This document shows positions 20,603 through 30,933 of a DNA stretch of 64,000 bases, piece by piece. The notes under the pieces are model-generated. The model was not told where the DNA came from. It saw only the letters and a program-made list of their open reading frames with translations, and did not search any database. Position 1 is the stretch's first letter; each line of letters starts with the position of its first letter. The stretch spans positions 62,001-126,000 of the forward strand of contig JAKEKT010000043.1 in assembly GCA_021495925.1 (NCBI GenBank), written 5' to 3'. This DNA is from Diplodia intermedia. Taxonomy: Eukaryota > Ascomycota > Dothideomycetes > Botryosphaeriales > Botryosphaeriaceae. The position numbers and the translations under genes were made by a program.

Positions 20603-22726
20603 TCAGTCTATCACAATGATTTCGTCTCCGTCAATCATAATTGCATCCTCGGCTGAGGATCCCTTTGATGTTTGAGAAAGGTTTCGGGGCGCAGGTGACA
20701 TTGTCCGCGATGGAATTCCGAACAAGCCTGTCTCCTCACGCCCATCCTCATTGTCGTCGTGTGCACTTCTTGCACTGCGGCCTTGCGCACGATCCATCCT
20801 CCGGAGTACCTTGATGCACTCGTCGAACACAAGCTTGAACCAGGTGGAGGGGACCGCGTTCCCGATCTGTCTCTCGATGCTGGTTTGCGAGCCGTGGAAG
20901 GTGTGGGTATGCGGGAAGCCCTGTAGTCCTGCGAGCTCTCTGTTGGTGAACTTGCGGCGGCCGCTCCAGTGATACACCTCCGAGTTTGACGTCATGATGG
21001 TCTTGTTGTACGGATGATCCGGGTCCCATGGCATGTTGTCAATGCGTCTGGCTGACATTGGGTTGTGGTTAGTCGTGCCTCGCGGTATGTTGCCAATGGC
21101 TTCTCTGACGGTGACGAAACTGGGCAGGCCAGAGCCAGGTTCGCCATGGGTCGGCTTCGGCATTTCCGGTAGAGGGACTCCCGGCCTGCAGTCTCGTTAG
21201 TCTTCTCCGACTTAGAGATGTTAGTGAGACTTACGCTGCCGCAATCAATGCCAGCCGCCTTCGCGGCTGCGAAACTCCATACTCGAGCGTGTTTTGTATT
21301 GCCCACCGGACGCTGTACCCTTCATCGTAGATCAAGGAAAGCAAGGTGCCGAACCATTGCGTATGCTTCTCTCGCGTCAGCAGGCCAAACGTCTCCTCCA
21401 GAGTGACGAGCCGTGGCTCGGCGGCTCTGATAATCTTTCCAATGGCAAACAAAGCGTTCGTATTGATCTCATCCCTTTGAGCGTTGGGATTGGTGTTTGC
21501 TGGGCTGAAAGCCTGGCACGGTGGGGACAGATGTAGGATATCGCACTTCGCGTTGAATCCGGGAGGTGGGAAGTCTGCTGCTTCGCACCGAACAATCCGA
21601 GCTCGACGGAAATTCGCTGAAGCTGTCGTCACAGCACAAGCATCGTGGTCGAATCCCCATGCAATCTTCAAGCCGGCTAGCTTAGCCGCACAACTGGCCC
21701 CTCCTCCGCCCTGGAACCCATCTCCGAATGTGTATCGACGGAGACGGTTTGGGCCATGAGGCATGTTGTGCTCAACAAGAACATCGTCTTCATCCTCGGA
21801 GTCGTCGGGAAGGGTGATGCGTTCGGCGTGCTTCCCAGTGAAAATTCCATCGCCTTCGTCCCCCTCTTCCCGTGTGACGTACCGGAGAAGGCCTTGATAA
21901 GGTCTTCGGCGAGTTCGGTCCCTCTCTCCTTTGCCGTATATGTGCGCGAAGACGTGACGACACACGAGCACCTCATGGTCCGCAATATTTTGCTCGAATT
22001 CTTTTGCATTCGCAATGCCGGAATGAAAGAAAGTCGTGTCTCTGAACGAGAGTGTGGGGTACGGAAGATCAGTGACCTTGAGCTTCCGTTTCCGGAAAGC
22101 CTTCGCCAGAGCCACCTCTTCCAGGCCCTGAACATGACCGGGACGGGGATCCTCGGTGTCGATTGTGAGCATCATATAGATTTCGTTGAGCTTCCGGGGA
22201 AGCATTGGTTGTAGGTGTCTGTTTCGCCTGAAGAGCAGACCACGCAAACTGATGTGCCTAGAGAAGGAATTTTCCACAATCTTGAAGACTCTCAAGAAGT
22301 CCCCATTCTTCACGGCCCCGGTGGGTTGAGATGTACGGATCTCAACCGTATCTCCGATCTTGACGGTGCAGGCTCTGGGTCCCATTGATTGGGCACCCTC
22401 ACTGAGCAACTTACACGAATCGAGAAACCTTTCGTGACGCTGAGGCTCGGCATTACGCCTTGATGCTGGTTGTGTTGGGCGTACTCCCAGCCGGGAGTGC
22501 GGTTGTGGTGAGCGATCATATTCATCCTCGTCGTCTTCGATAACGACAAAGTCGTCAAGAGCTGCGTTCGCAGCGAAACGGTCTGCGGGAGCGTTGGCGA
22601 TTCATTCAAAGAGCGAAGGTGCGAAGGTGTTCAAAACGTACCGAATGCCAGCTCGCCGTCTTCATCGTCAGATACGGCGATCGTCTCATGCTCAGCTCCA
22701 AGAGCACTCCCCGCGGTGAAACTCAT
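20603..22726 (-). CDS. rid: RID/Masc1-type cytosine-5 DNA methyltransferase
   Basis: Three exons (22726-22642, 22582-21235, 21185-20603) with 59- and 49-base introns give 671 residues. An acidic N-terminus (VVIEDDEDEYD) precedes a BAH-like part (about 95-200) and the methylase core: motif I FGDGFQGGGGAS (about 314), motif IV SPPCQ with the catalytic Cys near 384, motif VI EET (about 424) where most enzymes have ENV, motif VIII QPRRR (about 467), motif IX RELAGLQGFP (about 560) and motif X IGNAVP (about 585). The short target-recognition region and the altered motif VI fit the RID/Masc1 group needed for repeat-induced point mutation or premeiotic methylation, acting in nuclei before meiosis. 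The start at 22726 is the only ATG in the frame before an upstream stop. The family is certain; the RID rather than other fungal group is an inference. Confidence 0.88.
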
Positions 22727-24382
22727 GACGGTGGTGAGGGCGCGAGGCTTAGATATCCGATCGTCACGAGTCGGTGTAATTGAAGAACGAAGGTCGAGTC
22801 TGCTTGTCGTGAGCCATCCGTTGAGCGCAGGCGTGGTTAAGGGTGTCGCTTGGTCGAAGTTGAGGTTGGTTGAAGAAGCTGGGTCGGAGCTCGGGCGGTG
22901 ACTGTTGTATTTACGAAAGGAAGGACCCAGATGGTCAATGTTGCTGGGTGAGGTGAAGAAGAAAGATGTGGAAGTGAAGTGATGCAGGCAAATATAGTCT
23001 CAAGCCTGCACAACAAGTTTCCTGGCACGTTAGTGAACACCAAACTACTATTGCATAATCTGTGCTATCAATCTTTCAACCGTTCTTTAATGCAGAGACC
23101 CGGAGGATTCAAGTGTTTCGAATGGGCGCGGTGTTGAAGGGCAAACTTCCAGCCATCGCCCTAGAGATAGCGCTGGTGCTTAAAGACGGACGTCACACTT
23201 GGCTTCTAGACCCTAGACTGCGTGCAGCTAGAAAGAAAAATGAGCCCGTACGGCAAGAGTGACCCGACTTTACTTTGCTATCCATGATGTTTTTTGGTGC
23301 TGGATATTTTCATTGTTCTGCGAAGAAGCGTCGAGACACCACCCGAAACATCCAAGGCTCAGGATACAAACGCTACTACATACTAAGCATCATAATGGGG
23401 CTCTTTGATGGCCCACGGAGGATGCATCGGACGTGCGGGTGCGTTCATGGGAGTAAAAGTTGGTACAAGAGCCTGAGGCATCCCCGAACATGATATGTCA
23501 TTGCCGTGGGGCCTCTTCATCATTGGCAAATTCCAAAGGATTGGCCCACAGTCCCTTCACCCGATTGCTGCACACGCGGACAGCGCTTGGCTGAAGTCGG
23601 ATGCTGTTGTTGAGAGTTGGTGGAACATGATGTGCGGCGCGGTCAAGATCGGCGCTCGCACGTGGGGCGGTGAAGCGCGCCATGGTTGAGGGACGCGTCG
23701 CGTTGGCGGACCACAGGAGCGAGCGGGCGTCTTCGGCGGTTATTCTGGAGGCGTTGCGATAATCGGAGGGGGGCCAATGGCAGGCGGGCTTATTCACGGT
23801 CAGGCATCCTGCGGATTCTGTCCGCAGATTGGTCGGCGGCCGGCGGGGGAAGTGATCAGACCTCATTTGTGCTGGGGAGTCGCGTTGGCGGCGTGTGGAG
23901 GCTGCGTCGGTCCGGCTGTAGCGAGCCGAGAAGTTCCGCCCGCGCTGGTAGTTCATAAAGTTTTGCGCCTCTCTGCGCCCTCAGAACCTAACCTTTCAAA
24001 ATGGCATCCACCAACCCAATCGCTTCTCGGCCCTCGTCGCCTCCCGCAACGTCTCAGTTGTTGCCGTTGCGGCCGCTTGCTCTGTCCGGCCTCCCTCTGC
24101 CTCGCGCTCTCCGGTACCGCTGAGAAAACTTTCTCCGCCATCCTCAACAGCCCCTCCAGAGCGAGCCCCGCCTTTGAGGTCAGTAGCCAGCAGCCGTCAG
24201 CGCCGTCCTTTGCTTCCTGCCCTACCGTGATGATCTAGTGTTATTTTTATAGATGTTAGACTTCCGAGCTCAAAGCTGCGGAAACAGCACATTCTGACCC
24301 ATGCTCATACACTGCCCTATACGATGACCAGCTGCCGGCGCACTGCTAACATGGCGCGCAAACAGTCTATCGGACCCGCAAC
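22727..24382. other. Divergent intergenic region between rid-like gene and ADE4
   Basis: It contains both promoters. A minus-strand open frame at 23498-23956 has no motif and is not called. Bases 24001-24366 are probably ADE4 leader, with a possible leader intron (GTCAGT near 24180 to an AG near 24366). Confidence 0.4.
24001..24123 (+). other. Possible upstream ORF in ADE4 leader (40 codons)
   Basis: A 40-codon frame with ATG in a good context (CAAAATGG) ends in TGA 259 bases before the ADE4 start. If it lies in the mature leader it could damp ADE4 translation. Nothing shows that it is translated, and the leader may be spliced differently. Confidence 0.25.
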
Positions 24383-26202
24383 ATGTGTGGTATCATCGCC
24401 GTTATCCACGCCGACCCCGCGTCCACCTCGGCTGCCGTCGAGATCCACGATGCGCTATACCTGCTCCAGCACCGAGGCCAGGATGCCTGCGGTATAGCTA
24501 CCTGCGCGGCTGGTGGTCGCTTCTACCAGTGCAAGGGCAATGGTATGGCCTCCAAGGTCTTCCACGACGGCTCCAGGGTTGCGGACCTGCCCGGCTTCAT
24601 GGGCCTGGGTCACCTCCGCTACCCCACCGCTGGCAGCAGCGCCAACTCCGAAGCCCAGCCCTTCTACGTCAACAGCCCGTACGGTATCTGCATGACCCAC
24701 AATGGCAACCTCATCAATGCCCCTGAGCTCAAGCAATTCCTTGACCAGGAGGCGCACCGCCACATCAACACCGAGAGCGACAGTGAGCTTATGCTCAACT
24801 GCTTTGCCAACGAGCTCAACGAGACGGGCAAGGCTCGTGTCAACGCTGAAGACTGCTTCAGCGCTCTCATGAGGATGTACAAGCGCTGCGTCGGCGGCTG
24901 GGCCTGCACTGCCATGCTTGCTGGTTTCGGTCTCATCGGCTTCCGTGATCCTTACGGTATCCGTCCCATGGTTTTGGGTTCTAAGCCTTCGGACAGCGGT
25001 CATGGTACCGACTACATGATGGCCTCTGAGTCTGTTGCCCTCACTCAGTGCGGTTACACCACCTTCCAAGATATCCTCCCTGGTCAAGCCGTCATCATCG
25101 AGAAGGGCAAGGAGCCCATCTTCCGTCAAGTCCACCCTCAGCTTGGCTACACTCCCGACATCTTCGAGTACGTCTATTTTGCTCGTCCTGACTCGGTCAT
25201 GGATGGCATCGATGTCGATGAGAGCCGTCGTAGGATGGGCTACAAGCTTGCCGAGACTATCAAGAACGAGCTTGGGCCCGAGGGTCTCGCAGAGGTTGAC
25301 TGCATCATGCCGATTCCTGAAACAGCCATTACGTCTGCTCTGTGTGTCTCTGCTGGTCTGAAGAAGCGCTATGTTCAAGGTTTCGTGAAGAACAGGTATA
25401 TCTTCCGTACCTTCATCATGCCTACTCAGAAGCTGCGCCAAAAGGGTGTCCGCGCGAAGCTCAATGCCAAGCCGTCTGATTTCAAGGACAAGGTGGTTGT
25501 TCTCGTGGACGACAGTATCGTCAGAGGTACTACCAGTCGTGAGATCGTCCAGATGGCTAGGGAAGCTGGCGCCAAGAAGGTCATCTTCACCAGCTGCGCT
25601 CCGCCGATCACGTAAGTCTACTCCAGCTTTCATCTTCCGAATAGGTACTGACTTTTATGACTAGCAACGCACACATCTACGGTATTGACCTTGCTTCGAC
25701 ATCCGAGCTGATCGCCTACAACCGTTCTTCGCCCGAAATTGCCGAGAAGATTGGGGCGGATGCAGTCATCTATCAGACTCTGGATGACCTTGAGGCTGCT
25801 TGCGCTTCGCTCTCGCCTCGCGATCCGGCATCCCAGAAGTTCGAGGTCGGTGTCTTCTGTGGCAAGTACGTTACTCCTGTGGATGACGACTACTTCCACA
25901 GGCTCGAGCGCATCCGTGGCGAGAGCAGAAAACTGAAGGTCATGGAGAGCGCCAGACAAGCCGTCATGCATGGTGCGGCGACTGAAAGCCAAGTCCGCAT
26001 GGCGGCCAAGGGAGTCGAAGTTGACAGGCACGGCAACGTCATCCCCGCGGAAGAAGACGCCCCGATCAACGGCCATTTCGCGATCGGTAGTGGTGGCACT
26101 GGCCGCCCAGGCGACTTCGAAAGGAGAGCCACGGATGAGTCGCAATCGCGTGTCATGGCGACGCAAGACATGAGTTTGCACAACATCAACGACCACCAAT
26201 AG
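24383..26202 (+). CDS. ADE4: Amidophosphoribosyltransferase (glutamine PRPP amidotransferase)
   Basis: Two exons, 24383-25611 and 25665-26202, joined over a 53-base GTAAGT..CTAG intron, give 588 residues. It catalyses the committed step of purine synthesis, PRPP plus glutamine to phosphoribosylamine, in the cytosol. The start MCGIIAV exposes the catalytic Cys after Met removal. The class-II glutaminase part shows LQHRGQDACGI, GHLRYPTAG and THNGNL. The phosphoribosyltransferase part has RPMVLG, then PRPP-loop motif VVLVDDSIVRGTTS (about 371-384). The length fits fungal Ade4. The C-terminus after about residue 500 is a Glu/Arg-rich variable tail. The gene is probably feedback-controlled by purine nucleotides as in the family; a possible leader uORF is described separately. 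Confidence 0.96.
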
Positions 26203-26845
26203 TTCATGGCGCAAACGAATGATTGAAAAGCATGTCTTCTGGCTGGCACGGGTTAGACTTGGAGGGCAAGAATATGGCGTTGGGGAACAGAATTGCATTT
26301 GCATGACCATGTCTGGCCTTAGACTTCGGCATATACTCTCGCTTGAGTGGCCTCTGTTTTTGACTTTGGTAGAGTAGAATTTCAAATGGGCCAGACCCAC
26401 CAAAATATCTTCTCAACAAATGTGATGAAAAGCTCGAGAGTATCGGATGTGGTAGTTGAGCATGGTGATCTCAGTCCTGCACAGCGCGTAAAATCCCTGT
26501 CGCGCTCTCCGGCCGCAACTTCGTAAAGACCACAACCACAAATTCGCGTGGAGAGTGGCGCTGAATGCCGGCATCTGTGTAATAAACAGTCGTAGAATTT
26601 GGATTGGAGGAAGTAAAAAGATACGGGGTTATTGAAAATCGAACATGACCAGAAGCTTCCGCTCGCAAGCGGCTGCCTCAGATCAACGTGCGTCACCTTC
26701 GCCCCGCGTAGCTCAAGCACCCAACTTTCACATCCACCGCAACCCAATACCCAAAGCGCGACGCACTCACACTTGGTTGGTGCTCCGCTTAGCATACCCG
26801 ACTTCCAAACCTTAGGCCAAAGCGACCTATCTCGAACCAAGCAAT
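26203..26845. other. Intergenic between ADE4 and MYND gene
   Basis: AT-richer ADE4 3' flank followed by the presumed MYND-gene promoter. No gene is seen. Confidence 0.5.
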
Positions 26846-27937
26846 ATGCCCTCGACAACGACAGCAGAGGGGGCCGCGCCCAACCCCACCACCGCAACCA
26901 ACAACAACCCCGCGCCAACGTCCAAACCCACCACCGACGCGCCCTCCTACACCTCCGACGTCTCCCCTCCCGCCTACAGCGACGCAGCGCCGACCTACGA
27001 CCTCGCCGCGCCCGCTTCCGCCTCCGACCCCTCCTCCACTGACAACACCGCCGCCGATGTCGCGAACCCACCCACAACCACGTCGCCCCCCTCCGCCAAC
27101 ACTCCCCTAAACCTCGAAGAAGGCACCGAGCTCGACGCCACACCCATCCCCTTCCACTTCCTCATCCAAAGCAGCACCGCCTCCGCGCCCTCCGCCGACG
27201 GCCCCTCCTCATCCCAAGCGCCAACAACAACCACAACCACAACAACGAAGAAAATCACCCACATCCACCCCATCCCCGACCTCCTCCTCGGCACCGCCGC
27301 GCCGCCCGCCTCCGCCCAAGACCTCTTCGTCGACGTCCTCAGCGACGCGCTCGGCGCGCACCAAGACGAGTGCCGCGCAGCAGCGCCGCAGAGCTGCGAC
27401 ATCTGCGGCGAGGAGGCGGCGACGGTGCTGCTGACGCCCGTCAGCTTCCTGCACGTCGACGAGGACGCGCCGCCGGCGTACAACAGCAACAGCAGCTCGG
27501 ACGGCGCCGACCACGTCTCCCCCCGCCTCGGCAAGCGCGTCGAGGTCCTCGTCACCCCCGTGTGCGCGCGCGACAACTGCGGCGCGTTGGCCCGCAAGCG
27601 GCTGCGCTGCGCGATGGAGGATACGCATAATGATCACGAGCATGGGGAACGGGTGACGGTGGCGCCGCCGCAGGGGGCTGGTGATGTAAGGTGTAAGGTG
27701 TGTGGGAGCGAGCCCGAGGGCGGGGCGAAGAAGTGTGCGGGGTGTGGGGTGGTGAGGTATTGTGGGAGGGAGTGCCAGAGGGAGGATTGGAGGGCGGGGC
27801 ATAAGAGGATGTGCGCGACGTATGCGGAGTTGGTGGAGGATGGGCGGATGGAGGAGGTGGTGGGGATGGAGGAGGTGGTGGGGATGGAGGAGGTGGTGCG
27901 CAGGACGGTCGGGGGTGGTGGTGGGCATGCGGCGTGA
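26846..27937 (+). CDS. MYND zinc-finger protein
   Basis: Single exon, 363 residues. The N-terminal 110 residues are Thr/Pro/Ala-rich and probably disordered. A middle part has a CxxC pair (SCDICGEE) and a run toward CARDNCGALARKRLRC. The MYND finger lies at about 282-322: CKVCG, CAGCG, YCGRECQ and HKRMC supply the cysteine/histidine ligands in the usual order. MYND fingers bind proline-rich partner peptides, so this is likely a scaffold or regulator; no SET or other catalytic part is present. The C-terminus is a threefold GMEEVV-like repeat from an 18-bp tandem unit (27845-27899), ending in a Gly run. Confidence 0.8.
   Translation: MPSTTTAEGAAPNPTTATNNNPAPTSKPTTDAPSYTSDVSPPAYSDAAPTYDLAAPASASDPSSTDNTAADVANPPTTTSPPSANTPLNLEEGTELDATPIPFHFLIQSSTASAPSADGPSSSQAPTTTTTTTTKKITHIHPIPDLLLGTAAPPASAQDLFVDVLSDALGAHQDECRAAAPQSCDICGEEAATVLLTPVSFLHVDEDAPPAYNSNSSSDGADHVSPRLGKRVEVLVTPVCARDNCGALARKRLRCAMEDTHNDHEHGERVTVAPPQGAGDVRCKVCGSEPEGGAKKCAGCGVVRYCGRECQREDWRAGHKRMCATYAELVEDGRMEEVVGMEEVVGMEEVVRRTVGGGGGHAA
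27845..27899 (+). repeat. 18-bp coding tandem repeat, three units
   Basis: GGATGGAGGAGGTGGTGG-type units repeat three times at the end of the MYND gene, encoding MEEVVG repeats. The first unit is slightly different. Confidence 0.8.
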
Positions 27938-30933
27938 GGGGGAGGCGATTGCGGTCGTGATGTGGGAAAGAAGGTTTTCGATTCGGTGTTGACGGTCAGC
28001 TTAGCCGCTGATGAGGCCAGCATGGTGTCAGCATCCCTGGGCGCGAGATTGCACGCTTTGACAGGCGGGAGACGGGCGGATCGCGTCTGTGCAATTTGCT
28101 TGTTTCCTACGGGGCAGGCAAGGAGGCAGGTCCGCGGCGCTGCGCTGCGCTGCGCCTCACCCGTTGGTGCCTGCCTGGAAGACTGGTTTGCGGCTCTGCG
28201 CTTGGCCAAACCGCTTGACGACGGATGGGGAGGGCAAACAGTAAATCCTTAGGTGGCTAAAGCACCGATTTACATCAGGTCCGATATCGTCTCTAGCCGT
28301 TTCTACATCCACAGCTGTTGGTCAAGACCCAGATCATTGCCTTGTCAGGCACATCACCCAATCAATTGGCTGTTGGTGTTCATCTCGGTTAGTGCTAGAA
28401 GTTGGCCTGCCGATTGCAACCTTGACCATCCGAACATCATCATCAAGTCTCAGACTATCCTCGTTTGCCTACTTGCCTCCACACACTTCTGCTTCCTCTC
28501 TCGTCGGGTTCGGTGTTCCAGTTCGACTCGCTCCGAATCAGTGCCCATCGCATGACGTCACAGCCAACATGATCGTCCCCAAGCGCTGGCCAACAACGGC
28601 GGATCGGAGGCCTGGCATCCGGAGGACATGTATCCGAAGACCGAGCCCTTTATGCTTCGTCGCTTGCTCACTCGAGATGGAGTGGTCGCAAGCTACGTCA
28701 GCGTAGCCTTCGAACTTAGAGCGCAATCGGTGTTGCCTTGAAGCTCTCGGGATATGCGGCTTGCTCCACCCGCCTTCATCGAGTATCATAACCAACATCC
28801 TGTGATTCGAAAGTGAATCAGTCCCGGCCGATCCCGCTATTTCAAAGCTCGGGACGAATTGTGGATTCGACAAACCCAAATCCCTCGCTGTCGCTCGCAC
28901 GAGGGCCAGGCGGTCGGAAAAGGCAGACAACAGGCAGGAGAGCTGATGGTGGGGGCTAGCGAAGGCGCACGTACATGACGAGTACGAGAAAAGGCGGACC
29001 GAGGAATCCGCCAAGGGTCCTTCCCGCGTACCCGCCTACGAGCATGATGCTTGTTCTGATGGCCATGCCGGCCCCAGGCCTTCGCTGTAGCGTACGCCGG
29101 TAAACGCCTATTTCTCATGACTTGAACACTACCCGTCCGGCCTTGGAGGGGCCGAAGGCTTTTTGATACTCTAGAGGCGGCTTCATGGCTCGCTGATTGC
29201 AGCCCGTGTCTGTTTCCTCGTGCATATTGCTTTCACTAAATGCCGGCATCAGCGGAACTTTCCTCATTATCGCTTTGCCGTCTGTTGTGCGACGTCAATT
29301 ATACGCATAAGAACGGCCGGCCGAAGGCCATGATGCAGCGGCTTTCTTGCGTGACGTCGCGTTCTCGGACTTCCATTATGGCTGACGCCGCGGGCGAACT
29401 CGGATGGACAGGCAATCGCTGTTAGGAGTGCGTGTGCAAGCGGCCGCTCTCCATCGCACGAAGCTGGTGTTTTTCGCAGCATTCCGAGTCGGGTGCGTAC
29501 ATGAGCGGGGCAAAGAGGCGGCTTGTTACCTGGAGAGATCTGGATGTTGAAGGGTATTTGACTTTGCTGGATGCAGACAACTATGCAAGGAACTGCGGTA
29601 CAAGACCGGGTGCCACACCTTGTTGCAACCACCACACCCAATCACGGAGGGCTTGGGACGAACCGGGCCTTGCTTTGAAGAAAGCATCATGGGGATTGTT
29701 TGGAGGAGTGGCACGACTGGAGCACAGGCAGCAAGGAAAGGTGGGGGAAGCCCCCAACACTCATGTGGCGCTGCCACCGCTGACGACTTGCATGGAGCGA
29801 ATGCAGCTTCGGAGGGTTTGGCAGGGCCTTTGCGGGTCGGGCGAACAGCTGAGAGCTCGACGGCCGCCACACCTTGGCGCGTCGTCCGCCCGCAACCTCT
29901 GCCGGATCGGAGTAGCCAACAAAACCAGCCTGTTCACGATAGCGCCACCGGCCACGCGCGCCGCTGTCGACCAACTCGCAGCATTTGAGTTATGCGGACG
30001 TCGCTCGCGATGCGCTCGTGCCGGGCAAGGTTGTGTCCTATGCGCGCAACGCAGAGTGGCAGTCACCGGATGCCAGACGGTTACTTCCATGGCGATGGAC
30101 GTTGCTCGCCCTGCATCCCTGCGTGTCGTCGATCGGCCGGGATGGGCATGGCTGCGCACGCCTCGGCCTGCACATGGCGGATCCAGGCGGGGCGAGAAAC
30201 GGCAGCAATCATAAGTACGGCGATCGCTGCTGCTCGGCCGGCCTTCAGCTGATTCAGCTGAGGGCCAGCATGCGCACTCAATCAGGCCAGGGCGGAGGCA
30301 GCGGTCTCAGTCGCAGTGTGGTGGGACCCACAGCCTTTATGTCGCCCGGCCGGCTGCGTGCCTTGGGACCGACTCGCAGAGAATTTGCAAATGCTGGGCG
30401 GGCGGAGTACAAGAATAGACGGGAGCGTGGATGGCTGTGCGCAGCGGGGGTGGGGCACACGGGCCGCAGTGGGCAGCTATTTTTACGGCCTCATCAGCCT
30501 TGGCCGCTGCACCTCCAACGCCATTGGCCCCAACGCCCTGTGGCCCCGGCAGATCGATGCCGTGCGCCTGGTCGTCTCCGCCCGGTCGGCCGCTACCCTG
30601 GACCCCAAGCCCAAAAGTCAGCCCCACGTCGGCGAAGCAACATATGGCCAACTGCCCGGCCCCGGGCGGCCGTCAGCACCGGTGGCCCAAGCCTGGAGCA
30701 CGCAGCCGGTAGCTCGAGTCGTTTATTTCGGTCATGCCATGCCCGCCCGTGCCTGTCTTATACGGCCCTCAAGCCGGTCCACTAAGCCACGCGTAATCTG
30801 CCCTCAGCCTGCAGCGCTCGACGCCCGTCTGATATACGCGGCTCCTCCTCCCAATCACCACTAATACTGCCGCCTCTCACGTACGCTCCGTCTGGAGCTG
30901 TCTACCGCTGGTTGCTTTACGCCAACCGCCATA
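27938..30933. other. Gene-poor intergenic region, 3 kb
   Basis: The longest gene-free stretch. Open frames up to 266 codons (for example plus strand 29432-30785) overlap one another in several frames, lack motifs and use codons without bias, as expected in GC-rich non-coding DNA. The 3' end is the promoter of the F-box/UBA gene. No tRNA or repeat family was seen. Confidence 0.45.

Noticed and set aside
23498..23956. 152-codon minus-strand frame in the ADE4 upstream region
   Set aside because: No motif or conserved-looking segment; it lies in a promoter region.
29432..30785. Two overlapping open frames of about 260 codons
   Set aside because: They overlap other frames in GC-rich DNA, lack motifs, and show no splice or codon-bias support.
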